Source: Begonia masoniana (Eukaryota; Streptophyta; Magnoliopsida; Cucurbitales; Begoniaceae). Taken from it: a stretch of DNA of 64,000 bases. Under the pieces are notes generated by a model. That model was not told the origin of the DNA and did not search any database. It worked only from the letters and a program-made list of their open reading frames with translations. The DNA lies in NCBI GenBank assembly GCA_022432975.1, contig CM039509.1, positions 18,923,760 to 18,987,759 of the forward strand, read 5' to 3'. The position numbers and the translations under genes were made by a program. Shown in pieces: positions 1 to 12,510 of the stretch (its first letter is position 1; the number at the start of each line of letters is the position of its first letter).

Positions 1-59
1 GACCATTTCCTTGCCCCGTGAGAACACATAACTTGCCCCGTGAGAACATACATAACCTG

Positions 60-235
60 CCCCGTGAGAACATACAGTCAGACCCGTGAGAAACATACAG
101 TCAGAACCATGAGAACATACAGTCAGAACCATGAGAAACGTACAGTCAGAACCATGAGAACATACAGTCAGAACCATGAGAACATACAGTCAAAACCATG
201 AGAACATACAGTCAGAACCGTGAGAACATACATCA
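60..235. repeat. 22-bp tandem repeat in E1 left LTR
   Basis: About eight imperfect copies of a 22-bp unit containing GAGAACATACAGTCA. The same array recurs at 6214-6389 in the paired LTR, so it predates this insertion. It lies inside the candidate leader intron of the LTR. Confidence 0.9.
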
Positions 236-1552
236 TTCACTTGATCGTTCTTTACTTCAACGTTTCACATATTATCTTTAAATCATTATCGTTCAATTCA
301 TCGTAAAAAAACATGCTCGTAAATAGTTCGTATGCACATTTTATAAAACATGATGCATGAGGAGTTCATAGACATACATAGACATATCATCAACCAATTC
401 ACTACATACATGGACATATACTATTCTTAACGAACTTCATAAACAACTAACATTCTAAGCTACCCGACTCATTAATCCCCACAATCAAGAAATCATCACT
501 AAAACGGAAAAACCTAACGTTGACATGATGTAGGGCCTTAAGGGCCGGAAGCCTAACATCCACTTACCTGGCGTCCGTAGCAAACCGTGCACCGTCCGAA
601 AGTCGTCTCCACCTAAGGCATTTCATAAATAAAGTACATTAAAATCGATCCGAATTAAACGAACCTCAAACTTAAACTAAGCTCCCAGCTAAAGCAATTT
701 CTTCTAAACTTTCACTTTCTCCATTCGGGCATTTCATTGAACACGTGGTGCCCACAATTTACTTAACCTCCGTTAATGGTTTTCTAATAATCTCTAATAT
801 CCAAACTTTAACCTAAATCCACCAAAAATCATCAATTCATTTAATCTACCTAAATAACAAGTGCATTCACTAATAAGCATAATATCATCAATTTCTAACT
901 AAAACTTAATTAAACGGCCACTAATTTGAGTTCGGTAAAAACCGACCCGAAACTCAAACGCGCGTAACTTTTGCGTCGGTTATCGGAATCGAATGATTCC
1001 AGCGGCCACGTACTCCTCTAATAACCTATTTTAATCTGCCAAAAGGAATTTTAAAACAAATGACCGGAGCTAGGTCAATTTAGGCAAAACCCGAATCTGC
1101 CCTTTACCCGGAAAATCCCCCTTTTTGATTTTTCATCAAATTCCATCAATTTCTTCACCAATCTATCCTACTAACATCCAATTAACATAAACTAACCTAA
1201 AATCGAAGTTACATTAAGCAAAACCCGAGTGCCCTAAATCGGCCTCACTGAATTTCGCTCACATTGAGCTCAACACGGCCAATCAACCAAAGCCGGCGTT
1301 AAGCTCGGCCATTTGACGCTGAAAGCAACCAAAAACGGCCGGCGATCGGAGCTCAATCGAGCTCATCACGCACGGCCACCAACCGAACCAAAACAGAGGA
1401 GAAAAATGAGCATACCGGTCGGGTTTCGCGCGGAGATGGCCGGAGATCACGCGGCGCTGTCGTCTGGCCTGAAAACGGCGAGGGATCGCTGGCGCTTCGT
1501 CGGAGGAGAGTCGCCGTCTCCCTCGTCTCTCTCGGCGTCGGGCTGGAGCTCG

Positions 1553-1600
1553 AACAACAACAGAATCGTTTCTGTTGTTGTTTGTTTTGTTATTATTATT

Positions 1601-1637
<37 letters not shown>

Positions 1638-1640
1638 CAA
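1553..1640 (-). promoter_or_regulatory. Perfect 13-bp hairpin plus AAT microsatellite (E1 left LTR)
   Basis: Arms AACAACAACAGAA (1553-1565) and TTCTGTTGTTGTT (1570-1582) surround a 4-nt loop, followed by an AAT run to about 1634. In coding orientation the order is ATT run, then hairpin, the same order as in E3 and S2. The position, about 400 bp from the LTR 5' end, suggests the transcription start region; that role is inferred. Confidence 0.55.
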
Positions 1641-1989
1641 TAATAAAACTAATCATTAATTAATCCTCATTTATCGTTTTGCCTTCCGTAAATCCCGTTA
1701 AATCCCGTATATCCCCACAAATTCCAATTTAATCTTAGAGTTCTAACAAAACTCACCGTTCCCAAAACGGACTTATTTTGCTATTTTTACAAATTGATAC
1801 ATTGAAAGATTAAAACGGGAACTCTAGTATTACTCTTCTCGATTTGGGTTTCTAAAATTTCACTTATTCTTCTACAAATCCCCATAAATTTCTAGGGTCC
1901 TAATAAAACTATCCGCTCGCAAAACGGACCTAATTTACTTAGTTACGAAAATAGCCTTGGAGCGGAAACCCGAAAACTCGGGTGTTACA

Positions 1990-4600
1990 TCATTCCCTCC
2001 TTAATTGGAATTTTGTCCCCAAAATTATTGCTTGGTTAACCTTCTAATTACTCACCCTCACATTATCTAAGTACAATGCTCGAAATACTATCCTCGACAC
2101 CCTTATGGTCTTACTCACCCTTCGGGTCTTCATAGTTTTCTATATCTCCGAAGCTTTCAATCCATCTAACTTCGCACTTCGTAATTCAATCGCTCATCCA
2201 CTCATCGACTTTGACTTAATCCTTTGTCACTTAGAACCTCGAATTTCCTCTAACTTAACCTCGAGCTAAGTTCATTCGGCTTCTAACTCCTCAAAGCTTC
2301 TTCAATTATATGACACTAAGGACTTGATAATTAAATTTCTCATCCTAATTCTCCATTTCGAACTCTTCTCCACACTATTATCTCTTTCCCAAATCATCAC
2401 TTTCACTTTTTAAACCTACTTACCTTGGGCAATCATAACATTTCCTTAACTACTCTAATGCCATTCCTGTATACAGGACGGTAATTACTAAATCTATTTC
2501 TTTATGCTTTTACAGTATCCACTAGGTCTCTATAATTATTTCCATTACGCTCGTTTTGTCCAACTTTTATCTCGGTCGTCATTAATCACTAACATCATCA
2601 ATTACTAACAAATTCTTAAGTCTAAACCAATTCGTTAAACTATCCACCCAACACCTAAAAGAAAATGTGCATAAGCACTTCGACGTAACTTACAAGTCAA
2701 CTTTACTAAACCTCAAAATCTACTCTCACTTCTAAGTTCACTTGCATAGCTTTCATGCAATTCTCCCTTCATTTCATCCAACATGCTCCCAATTTCTCTA
2801 CCTTAACTACTTAACTCTTATTTCGAGTTTCCGTTCGATCTAGTAAAACTTCTTACTTACTCGTACTACACTATTCGAAATCCAAAGATCTACCTAACCG
2901 GTCATTTTATCTCACATCACACATTCTCTATTTCCTCAAGTCGCGATCTTCTTCACACACTTAAGCTTATCATTCTTAACCTTAGCCATTTACAAAATCA
3001 TTGGCTCCGACTTCAGTACATAAGGGTCGAGCCTTCGAAATTTCCTAATTTAATCTTATCTCGATGCACTTGAACATTATTTGTGCAATTTCTCGTCCTC
3101 CTCGTCTGGTGACTCCTTAATCTATCAATCCGCACAACACTAACATTCGATCATAATTTCAAATCTAAACCCTTTATTTCATTTAGATAATGTCCTAAAC
3201 TTATTCTTAATATCACACTAAGACTTCCTCGGAAGTTACGAACTAATCTACTACTCGGTCATTTCTTCTAGTCAGGTTCATAATGTTCTCCTTAGCTTCT
3301 GCACAATAATTCATCCAGCTTCTTCACAATAATTTATCTAACAACCTTCTTGTTAGCAAACTTGTTGCAGGCAGATTTACCACCTTAATCCTAATCTTCT
3401 AAAATCCTCCAATCTTGTTCTTCCATTTTCCAAAAACTTAGAAGCATTCCTTACTTTTAATGAAACCAAACATGTTATGGCTTATACCACAAGCCCTGCC
3501 AACTCTCTAAGTCTCCAGAATAACAAAGCGGCCAAATTAATATCCTTAATTCCCACACGAATCAGCCTCCACTTAATCTTTTATAGGTCAATCTTTCTAA
3601 CTTACCTAACTTGGCTTAATTAAGTTTTCTAACATCCTTTGGGTTAATTACTATCTCGAGACTCTTACTAACCCATGGGTTGTAACCTAACTCGCGCCTA
3701 AACTTATCTGCTTTACCCATAGTCATAGCATACGACACTCAGTTCCCACCTTTCTTTAGTAAAGGTCTCTCGTAAATCCGTCATCAATAGTATCCTAAGT
3801 CACACACCTAAACTCTCCAGTACATTCTTTTCCCAAAATATGGGAATGACTTTTCATTACGATCTACCTCTCGGGTCCTTTAAACACTAAAGTTCCTACT
3901 TCCATCCTGGAGGTAAGTCACAGGTTACGGCGTTTAACTCGAACTGCATCAACTTTATACTTACCACTTATCTCTTATCCTTTTTAAACCAAGAGTTAGA
4001 AATCAACTATTCGTTACTTTTCCTAATTTGGTACTCACTCCGCCAAACAACACGTACTCACGACTTGACGCGTCTAATATCCACAGATCGCCCTTAGCTT
4101 AACTAAGTTTTCTCCCTTATCGCTTTGGTCGTAAACCTCACGCATCAAAGAGAGAAACAAAGCTCCCCTTTATCGACTAACCTTCTAAGGTGGTACGTAC
4201 CTCCTAGCCAACGTCTAATTCTTGTAACTTGAGTACCACCTCACATAAAATTTCCTATTTTCTAACGTCTCTAAATTTGTTAACCTTCCAACTCCGCCTC
4301 AACATCTTTATTCTCTTCACTGATATTTACTAAGTCAAATGCTTTTATTCGACAATTCACCTAAGCTAGACTTTTGGTTATTGCCTTCATTTAAATACTT
4401 AGGGGGTTTCGTCAAACTATTAGATCTCCTAAGTTGTATCCCTCCAACGGTAATAAATTCTAAGTATGTCCACACTTGCACAATTATCCCAGGTTATTCA
4501 TCTCAACGCATAACTTTCTCTATTCACAATCCTCCTTCTATCTAATATACAAAAGTTACGTTTTAAACCCCTACTCTAATTACACTTCTTCTCCAACGCT
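1990..4600. other. E1 internal region without recognisable coding sequence
   Basis: About 2.6 kb of AT-rich DNA between the polypurine tract and the gag relic. I find no RT (FIDD), RNase H or integrase motif on either strand and no ORF with family resemblance. It may be fully decayed pol or filler sequence typical of large retrotransposon derivatives. Confidence 0.6.
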
Positions 4601-4734
4601 CCTTATCTTATTAATCGTCACTATATGAATATACCTGGAATAACCGATGGTTGAGTGGTTCCTTCCTCCTCGATCAAGGTATACATCCTCGGAGGACAAC
4701 ACGGTGGTATCTTATTCGGTCTTAGACAAATCTC

Positions 4735-5092
4735 TGGCCTTGTGCCCCACCTTGTCGCACCGAAAACATCAACCGGAATGCAACTTGCACTCCCACCGGA
4801 TGACACATCGCATAAGAAACCTTATCTACCTCCTTCACATTAATAATGTCAAACAATCTTTCCATTGCTCGAACCTACACCTCGGCCTGTATCGGATCTA
4901 TAGCACATTCATCAAATATCGGAGGTCGAACTGCCTAGTTCGTTCACTACCCTGGTTCCATGAAGTACTATCTTGTCTTTTACCATTTCCATCTCGGTTG
5001 AGCAAGATCTCTACTTGTTCTGACCATTGGTGCACTATGTCCATAAGCTGACTAATGGACTTCTCCTTGAGTTTTCTAGGTGCTTTCGGCAT
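4735..5092 (-). pseudogene. E1 gag relic (N-terminus, start of capsid, zinc knuckle)
   Basis: On the minus strand an ATG at 5092 opens a gag-like N-terminus with a SQLMDIVHQWSEQVEILL segment. After a frame change comes RPPIFDE...DPIQAE, which matches the start of the capsid domain seen in E2, E4 and E8, with a stop where the family has Trp. Near 4740-4780 a retroviral zinc knuckle, CFRCDKVGHKARDL, survives with its last Cys replaced by Leu. Most of the capsid domain is missing and no protease follows. It is therefore a broken gag that cannot make a working capsid, and the only coding trace left in E1. Confidence 0.72.
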
Positions 5093-5240
5093 TTTCTTGT
5101 TCCTTCACATTAAGAAACACATGCAAAATAAACAATTTAGAATCATACATAAACTTAAACACTTACAGTCGATGGAGAGTCCTCGTGCGGCGGTGTGTTT
5201 TTGGCAGGCATATCACAGAACTCGATTTTAAAACTCCGTC

Positions 5241-5252
5241 TCTCTGATACCA
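5241..5252 (-). other. E1 primer binding site (Met-tRNA type)
   Basis: The minus strand reads TGGTATCAGAGA, one base from the usual TGGTATCAGAGC, four bases from the LTR edge. It fixes the element orientation. Confidence 0.85.
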
Positions 5253-5256
5253 TAAT

Positions 5257-7751
5257 TGTGACGACCCCAACCCGATCAGGGCCGCCACGGACTAGCCGTG
5301 ACATAACCATTACCTAAGCCCTCGTGTTTTCTCATAAACTTTTTCATTTTTACTTAACACTTTAAAAGAAAACTAACTTAGACAATTGACCTACCTCTAA
5401 CGACCTTTAGGGTCTAACTTTGACTTAAACATTTGACTTAAACATTTTGAGCGTAAAACATTTTGACTTTTAAAACATTTGGAACTAAACTAAAACCATT
5501 ACTAACTTAAAACAATTAACACTTAAAGTAAGATCAATTAAAACAAAACACTAATATAACCTATACTCAAGAAAACAAACTGCGTGGATCGCTCTAAAAA
5601 TCGAGCGTATCCTTACCTGTTTTAAAAAGACCAAACAGTTCAAAATAACCAAACAGTTCCAGTATATTCTCCAAAATAAAGACTTTACATTCTAAACAAT
5701 CTACTACCACTACCTTTACATCATTCTAAACAATCTAGTGCCACTACATATACATCAAAACTTGACTTTTCGTACATTTTTCTATCAAAACATATAATCT
5801 ACATACTTAAACACTTTGATGCTTTCACAAATTAAACCTACACGTAGACCTACTAACCAACAAAACTAACTCACATCATTCGACATACATCATTCAAGCC
5901 ATCGGATCATCAAGCCAACACACACCCCGTCGCCACGAGCACCACCCATCGACCACCTTTTCCTTGTCATCATGAGGAACTCTCACCTTCACACCTGTCA
6001 CCTACACCATACAACATAAACAGTAAGCCTAATGCTTAGTAAGGGGATGCACTATATGAATTTAAAACATTTTACTTAACATATGCAGTTACTACAGTTT
6101 CATCGTACATAATCGTTTCGTTTTGTTAACATTTTCTCATTTGTCTACGTAGTAGACCATTTCCTTGCCCCGTGAGAACACATAACTTGCCCCGTGAGAA
6201 CATACATAACCTGCCCCGTGAGAACATACAGTCAGACCCGTGAGAAACATACAGTCAGAACCATGAGAACATACAGTCAGAACCATGAGAAACGTACAGT
6301 CAGAACCATGAGAACATACAGTCAGAACCATGAGAACATACAGTCAAAACCATGAGAACATACAGTCAGAACCGTGAGAACATACATCATTCACTTGATC
6401 GTTCTTTACTTCAACGTTTCACATATTATCTTTAAATCATTATCGTTCAATTCATCGTAAAAAAACATGCTCGTAAATAGTTCGTATGCACATTTTATAA
6501 AACATGATGCATGAGGAGTTCATAGACATACATAGACATATCATCAACCAATTCACTACATACATGGACATATACTATTCTTAATGAACTTCATAAACAA
6601 CTAACATTCTAAGCTACCCGACTCATTAATCCCCATAATCAGAAAATCATAACTAAAACGGAAAAACCTAACGTTGACATGATGTAGGGCCTTAAGGGCC
6701 GGAAGCCTAACATCCACTTACCTGGCGTCCGTAGCAAACCGTTCACTGTCCGAAAGTCGTCTCCACCTAAGGCATTTCATAAATAAAGTACATTAAAATC
6801 GATCCGAATTAAACGAACCTCAAACTTAAACTAAGCTCTTAGCTAAAGCAATTTCTTCTAAACTTTCACTTTCTCCATTCGGGCATTTCATTGAACACGT
6901 GGTGCCCACAATTTACTTAACCTCCGTTAATGGTTTTCTAATAATCTCTAATATCCAAACTTTAACCTAAATCCACCAAAAATCATCAATTCATTTAATC
7001 TACCTAAATAACAAGTGCATTCACTAATAAGCATAATATCATCAATTTCTAACTAAAACTTAATTAAACGGCCACTAATTTGAGTTCGGTAAAAACCGAC
7101 CCGAAACTCAAACGCGCGTAACTTTTGCGTCGGTTATCGGAATCGAATGATTCCAGCGGCCACGTACTCCTCTAATAACCTATTTTAATCTGCCAAAAGG
7201 AATTTTAAAACAAATGACCGGAGCTAGGTCAATTTAGGCAAAACCCGAATCTGCCCTTTACCCGGAAAATCCCCCTTTTTGATTTTTCATCAAATTCCAT
7301 CAATTTCTTCACCAATCTATCCTACTAACATCCAATTAACATAAACTAACCTAAAATCGAAGTTACATTAAGCAAAACCCGAGTGCCCTAAATCGGCCTC
7401 ACTGAATTTCGCTCACATTGAGCTCAACACGGCCAATCAACCAAAGCCGGAGTTAAGCTCGGCCATTTGACGCTGAAAGCAACCAAAAACGGCCGGCGAT
7501 CGGAGCTCAATCGAGCTCATCACGCACGGCCACCAACCGAACCAAAACAGAGGAGAAAAACGAGCATACCGGTCGGGTTTCGCGCGGAGATGGCCGGAGA
7601 TCACGCGGCGCCGTCGTCTGGCCTGAAAACGGCGAGGGATCGCTGGCGCTTCGTCGGAGGAGAGTCGCCGTCTCCCTCGTCTCTCTCGGCGTCGGGCTGG
7701 AGCTCGAACAACAACAGAATCATTTCTGTTGTTGTTTGTTTTGTTATTATT

Positions 7752-7788
<37 letters not shown>

Positions 7789-8140
7789 CAATAATAAAAC
7801 TAATCATTAATTAATCCTCATTTATCGTTTTGCCTTCCGTAAATCCCGTTAAATCCCGTATATCCCCACAAATTCCAATTTAATCTTAGAGTTCTAACAA
7901 AACTCACCGTTCCCAAAACGGACTTATTTTGCTATTTTTACAAATTGATACATTAAAAGATTAAAACGGGAACTCTAGTATTACTCTTCTCGATTTGGGT
8001 TTCTAAAATTTCACTTATTCTTCTACAAATCCCCATAAATTTCTAGGGTCCTAATAAAACTATCCGCTCGCAAAACGGACCTAATTTACTTATTTACAAA
8101 AATAACCTTGGAGCGGAAACCCGAAAACTCAGGTGTTACA
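5257..8140 (-). repeat. E1 5' LTR, 2884 bp
   Basis: Runs from TGTGACGACCCC to AGGTGTTACA. In coding orientation it starts at 8140. It holds the ATT run and hairpin (7707-7790), a candidate intron (donor near 6721, acceptor near 6002), the 22-bp array (6214-6389) and a conserved AACTGCGTGGATC motif near 5580. The 115-aa ORF at 7467-7814 is antisense to the element and not supported. Confidence 0.9.
6214..6389. repeat. 22-bp tandem repeat in E1 right LTR
   Basis: Same array as at 60-235. Its minus-strand reading gives a repetitive pseudo-peptide rich in CSHGSD, which is an artefact of the repeat and not a gene. Confidence 0.9.
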
Positions 8141-8905
8141 GATTCCATGCAACCTAATAACTTCTCGTACATAAAGATCAGCAAGTTGGTCCATCGAGTA
8201 AGTTGTTCTTACTGGTAAGAAATGGGCTGATTTTGTCAATCTATCAATCACAACCCAAATACTATCATGTCCCTTAGTTGTCTTAGGTAATCCTACAACG
8301 AAATCCATAGCTATGTGTTCCCACTTCCACTCGGGAATAGGTAGAGGCTGAAGGGTACCTCCTGGACGTTGGTGCTCGGCTTTAACTTGTTGGCAAACCA
8401 AACATGACTCTACATGCATAACAACATCCCTCTTTAAGTTTGGCCACCAATAGAGTAACTTCAGGTCCCGATACATCTTGATGCTGCCAGGATGTACAGA
8501 AAAGGGAGACGAATGCGCCTCAGCCAAGATTAACTTACGTAATCCTTCATCATTAGGGACATACCATCTATTTCTAAACCTCAGAATCCCATCCTTGGAA
8601 AGACTAAACTCGGAGGTGGTGTCCTTCACCTCATTCATCATACTGTTATTCTCCTCAGAGTCCTTCTGTTGATCCTCTTTGATCTTTTCCAAAACCGTTG
8701 GTTGAATGGTCAAATCGGCAAGTAAGGTTGATAACTCTAGAACTATCTCTAATTCAAACCTCTGAACTTCTGTCCTTAAAGGTATAGACATGGTTGATGC
8801 AACGGGTTGCATAGTTGTTGACATCCTGCTCAATGCGTTAGCTACAGAGTTAGCCTTGCCCGGGTGATACTTGATCTCAAAGTCGTAATCCTTAACAAAT
8901 TCCAA
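8141..8905 (-). pseudogene. E2 RNase H end and integrase N-terminal part, cut by E1
   Basis: Continues the polyprotein after a TGA stop (Trp codon in E4). It shows the end of the RNase H/connection region ([20 protein letters not shown]), the integrase HHCC zinc-binding region (HPGSIKMYRDL...CLVCQQVK) and the first catalytic Asp in AMDFVVGLP. The reading frame ends at LHGI, where E1 begins. Comparison with E4, whose frame continues through SDRDPRF and EFSYNN, shows that the second Asp, the Glu, the GPF motif and the chromodomain are separated off to the left of E1. Confidence 0.85.
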
Positions 8906-10219
8906 TCAACGCCTCTGCCTCATGTTCAATTCCTTTTGTGTAAAGAGGTACTTCAGACTTTTATGGTCAGAAAACACCTCACACTGCTGTCCATATAAGT
9001 AGTGTCTCCATATCTTCAAAGCAAAAACAACAGCGACTAATTCTAAATCATGGGTGGGATAGTTCTGTTCATAATTCTTTAATTGCCTAGAGGCATACGC
9101 TACAACTTTGCCTTCTTGCATCAGAACATAACCTAAACCAACTTTAGACGCATCACAGTAGACACTAAACTTTCCTTCATCGGTTGGGAGAGTCAATACC
9201 GGGGCTGTTGTTAACTTCACCTTCAATGTCTGGAAGCTATTCTCACAAGCTTCGGTCCAAGAATATTTATTGTCCTTCTTTGTCAAATTCGTTAGGGGCT
9301 TAGCTATCATAGAAAATCCTTTGATGAACTTTCTGTAATAGCCTGCCAATCCAAGGAAACTGCGGACTTCACTGGCATTCTTTGGTTGTGGCCAATCTTT
9401 TACTGCCTGAATTTTGGTCGGGTCCACAGATATGCCATTAGCAGAAACTACATGGCCAAGAAAATTAACCTTGTCCAACCAAAATTCACACTTGGACAAT
9501 TTGGCATAAAGTTGGTGCTCCTTCAATGTTGTCAAAACTATTCTTAAATGCTCTGCATGGTCAGCTTCAGTCCGTGAGTATATCAGGATATCATCTATGA
9601 ACACAATTACAAATTTGTCCAAATACTCACGAAACACTCGATTCATTAAGTCCATAAAGGCTGCAGGTGCATTGGTCAGTCCAAATGACATGACCAAGAA
9701 TTTGTAGTGTCCATAACGGGTTCTGAAGGCTGTCTTTGGTATATCTCCTTCCTTAACTTTCAGTTGGTAATAACCCGAACGTAAATCTATTTTTGAAAAC
9801 ACCTTTGTTCCTTGCAATTGGTCAAACAAATCATCAATCCGAGGTAAAGGGTACTTATTCTTGATTGTCAACTTATTTAGCTCCCTATAGTTTACGCACA
9901 TTCTAAGGGAACTATCTTTCTTCTTGACAAATAAGACAGGTGCACCCCAAGGGGAACTGCTAGGGCGTATAAATCCTTTGTCTACTAATTCCTGTAGTTG
10001 GACTTTTAACTCCTTTAGCTCAACAAGTGCCATCCGATAAGGATTCTTAGATACGGGTAAGGCCTCAGGGTACGTATCTATTACAAATTCTATTTCTCTA
10101 TCAGGTGGTAATCCTGGCAAATCATCCAAGAATGCCTTAGGGAACTCTCGGACTATGGGGATATCTTGTAACTCTATCTTATTCTTCACCCGAACATCCA
10201 TTATGCTAGCTAAGTAACT
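8906..10219 (-). pseudogene. E2 reverse transcriptase and RNase H
   Basis: About 430 codons. The start shows the RT entry region ([18 protein letters not shown]), the segment [15 protein letters not shown], the first catalytic Asp in [10 protein letters not shown], and the active-site box FIDDIL. The thumb/connection region follows ([19 protein letters not shown]), then RNase H with [10 protein letters not shown] and the [19 protein letters not shown] region. It would copy element RNA into DNA in cytoplasmic particles. It is joined to gag-protease through a TAG stop at 10220 and ends in a TGA at 8906-8908; both interrupt what is one continuous polyprotein in this lineage. Confidence 0.9.
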
Positions 10220-11689
10220 CTAACAACCATTTTTCAGTAACCGGTAAATTTCTAGTGAGGATATAATCGGTATTTTGCTTATCTTAGGAATAGCTTGGAA
10301 GAAATAATGATCACCATTTGGGGGTCGAAAATCAACCATCCCAGATCTACAACTTATTGTGGCATAATGCCTAAATAACCAATCCATTCCTAATATCACC
10401 TCATACTCTTTCATGTCAATTACAATCAGTTCTACATATAGTTTCTTACTTCCTAAGGACACAACATCATCTTTAACAATCTGTTCTGAATGTAGGGAAT
10501 TCCCTGATGGTAACATAACATTATATGGCCTTTCGGCTGGTAAAAGTTCTAAGTTGTGTTGGAATACAAACAAAGTTGATATAAACGAGTGTGTGGCTCC
10601 CGTATCTATAAGTGTGTAAGCAGCAAAACCACAGATCATAATGGTACCTGTTATGACTGTATGCTGCACGGCTTCCTCATCCTCCATCATTGCATAGACT
10701 CTAGGTGCTATCCTTGCACGGTTCGGATCTGGCGGTATGGGACAGTCTCTGACTATATGTCCAACCTTATCACATCTGAAACAGCGGCCAGAACGCAACT
10801 TGCATTCGCCGGGGTGGTTCTTCTGACAGGTGGGGCATAAGGGTGCCAGAGGCCTCTTCCCTTTTCCTTGGTCATCATTCTGGTTGAGGGGTCTCTTTAT
10901 ACCTTGTTGTTGTTGCTGTGGTCCCCTGTTCTGTTGCGGCTGCCATCCTTTATTCTGACGTGGTGGCGGCTGAGTTTCCTTCGTGAATTTTCTTGGCTGC
11001 TCACGCTGTGCATATGCTTTCACTTCCGCCTTTTCCAACTCCAAGGCCTTAGCCGTCACTTCACCATAAGGTACATTGTGTATCCCAGCAGTCTTTACTT
11101 TCATGTACAAACTCGGCTTCAGTCCTTGAACAAATTGGTAAATCCTGTCCTCATCATCCTCAATCATTCGGGGAGCAAATCGTGATAAAGCATCAAATTT
11201 GCATATATAATCCGTCACAGAGCCAGTTTGTCGTAGATTCATGAACTCCTTTTTCTTGTTGGCCCGAATAGTCCTATTGAAGTACTTGTCAAAGAAGGCA
11301 GTCTTAAACATTTCCCAGGTCATAGCTTCGGCATTAGCGGTGTTCTGGATCGAGTCCCACCAATGCCTTGCACTTAATTCCAAATGAAAGACAGCATATG
11401 TGACCTTATCTCCTTCATCAACTTTTGCGTACTTAAACATGTCTTCTATCTTTCGAACCCACTCCTCAGCATAAATAGGATCTGAAACATGTCCATTAAA
11501 CACCGGGGGTCGAAGCCGGTGGAAACGCTCACCCCCATGATCATGAGTTGCATTAGTACTGGAGTTGCCTTGTTCCTCTCTAGCAGTCATCAGTTGTTCG
11601 ATCTGACGAGATTGGCGCATGACCAACTCTGTCAACTGAGCAATGGCATTGCTATCCTCATTGGTCTCTCTCTGCTGACCTCTAACCAT
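10220..11689 (-). pseudogene. E2 gag and protease
   Basis: ATG at 11689 (MVRGQQRE) lies just after a candidate 63-nt leader intron. Upstream codons in the same frame belong to that intron or leader. Domains in order: coiled-coil-like N-terminus (ELVMRQSRQIEQL), capsid domain (EEWVRKIEDMF...ARHWWDSI...FDKYF), Gln- and Lys-rich linker, zinc knuckle CFRCDKVGHIVRDC near residue 305, and aspartic protease with DTGATHSF near residue 360 and ILGMDWL. Gag would form the particle and the protease would cut the polyprotein. The frame stops at TAG (10220-10222) where E4 reads Glu, so RT would not be made without readthrough. Confidence 0.9.
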
Positions 11690-11699
11690 TTTGGGATTC

Positions 11700-11762
11700 C
11701 TAGACAATTAATTATAAATGCATCTTAACTTAGTGACATTTACTGAAATTATAAATACTTAC
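11700..11762 (-). promoter_or_regulatory. Candidate 63-nt leader intron before gag (E2)
   Basis: The minus strand has donor CAACT|GTAAGT at 11762 and acceptor TCTAG|GAAT at 11700, just before the gag ATG. Equivalent sites at nearly equal spacing occur in E4, E5 and E8. Splicing is inferred; 62-65 nt is near the lower limit for plant introns. Confidence 0.4.
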
Positions 11763-11836
11763 AGTTGCTGGAATGTGCTCACGTGACAGTCAGTGCTGGA
11801 AGGCAGTCTGCAGAATCGGTTTTAGAACCCGGTTAT

Positions 11837-11848
11837 GCTTCGATACCA
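11837..11848 (-). other. E2 primer binding site
   Basis: Minus strand TGGTATCGAAGC, a diverged Met-tRNA primer site next to the LTR. Confidence 0.8.
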
Positions 11849-12059
11849 TAATTGTAACGACCCTAGAAGGATCGTCACATAATCCATATCTTTCTTAATC
11901 ATTTAATTCTTATTACTCACACTCAACCTATTTTCGGTAATATTTTTTTTTTTGAACATCTCTTAAACTGGGTCTGACAACAAAGAAATAACTTACATCG
12001 ACCGGTGGTCATGTGTGCTTCACGTGACCGACTTATAACATTGCCTGGACATTAAACAA

Positions 12060-12510
12060 TAAGAGAATACTCACATCATCCGGTCACTTATTACACTACA
12101 TCTGCCGATCACTAGACGACAAAATAACACTCTCATCATCCGATGGCTTAAACACTCTACATCTGCCGATCGCTAGACAACAAAATAGCACTTTCATCAT
12201 CCGATGGCTTAGACACTACATCTGCCGATCGCTAGACGACAAGATAACACTCTCATCATCCGATGGCTCAAACACTCTACATTTGCCCATCGCTAGACGA
12301 CAAAATAGCACTTTCATCATCTGATGGCTTAGACACTACATCTGCCGATCGCTAGACGACAAAATAACACTCTCATCATCCGATGGCTTAAACGCTCTAC
12401 ATCTGCCGATCGCTAGACGACAAAATAGCACTTTCATCATCCGATGGCTTAGACACTACATCTGCCGATCGCTAGATGACAAGATAACACTTTCATCATC
12501 CGATGGAAAT
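12060..12510. repeat. Alternating 59/61-bp tandem repeat in E2 LTR
   Basis: Starts of the unit CATCATCCGATGG fall at 12134, 12195, 12254, 12315, 12374, 12435 and 12494, so two unit types alternate in a 120-bp dimer. Each unit contains CATCTGCCGATCG and CTAGACGACAAAATA. S1 has related units, inverted, at about 21040-21345. Confidence 0.9.

Larger units (their letters stand above)
1..1989 (-). repeat. E1 3' LTR (partial)
   Basis: The sequence from position 1 aligns with 6155 onward in the other LTR and ends in GTGTTACA at 1989. It contains a 22-bp tandem repeat, a candidate splice donor (minus strand, near 567), an AACAACAACAGAA hairpin and an AAT microsatellite. Antisense ORFs in it are not supported as genes. 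Confidence 0.9.
1..8140 (-). mobile_element. E1: LTR retrotransposon, gag-relic only, left end outside window
   Basis: Two near-identical long LTRs (1-1989, truncated by the window, and 5257-8140) flank a 3.27-kb internal region. A Met-tRNA-type primer site lies beside the right LTR and a purine tract (minus strand) beside the left LTR at 1990-2002, so the element reads on the minus strand. Internal sequence keeps only decayed gag pieces and no RT, RNase H or integrase, so it is non-autonomous (LARD/TR-GAG-like). The right end breaks the E2 integrase reading frame, so E1 inserted into E2; GATTC at 8141-8145 would be one target-duplication copy, the other being off-window. LTR copies differ at roughly 1% of positions by eye, suggesting a fairly recent insertion. 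Confidence 0.88.

Noticed and set aside
60..235. CRISPR-like regular repeats
   Set aside because: Units are contiguous without spacers and lie in a plant LTR.
1313..1663. 116-aa ORF, repeated at 7467-7814
   Set aside because: It lies in both E1 LTRs, antisense to the element, and runs through an AAT microsatellite; an LTR shadow.
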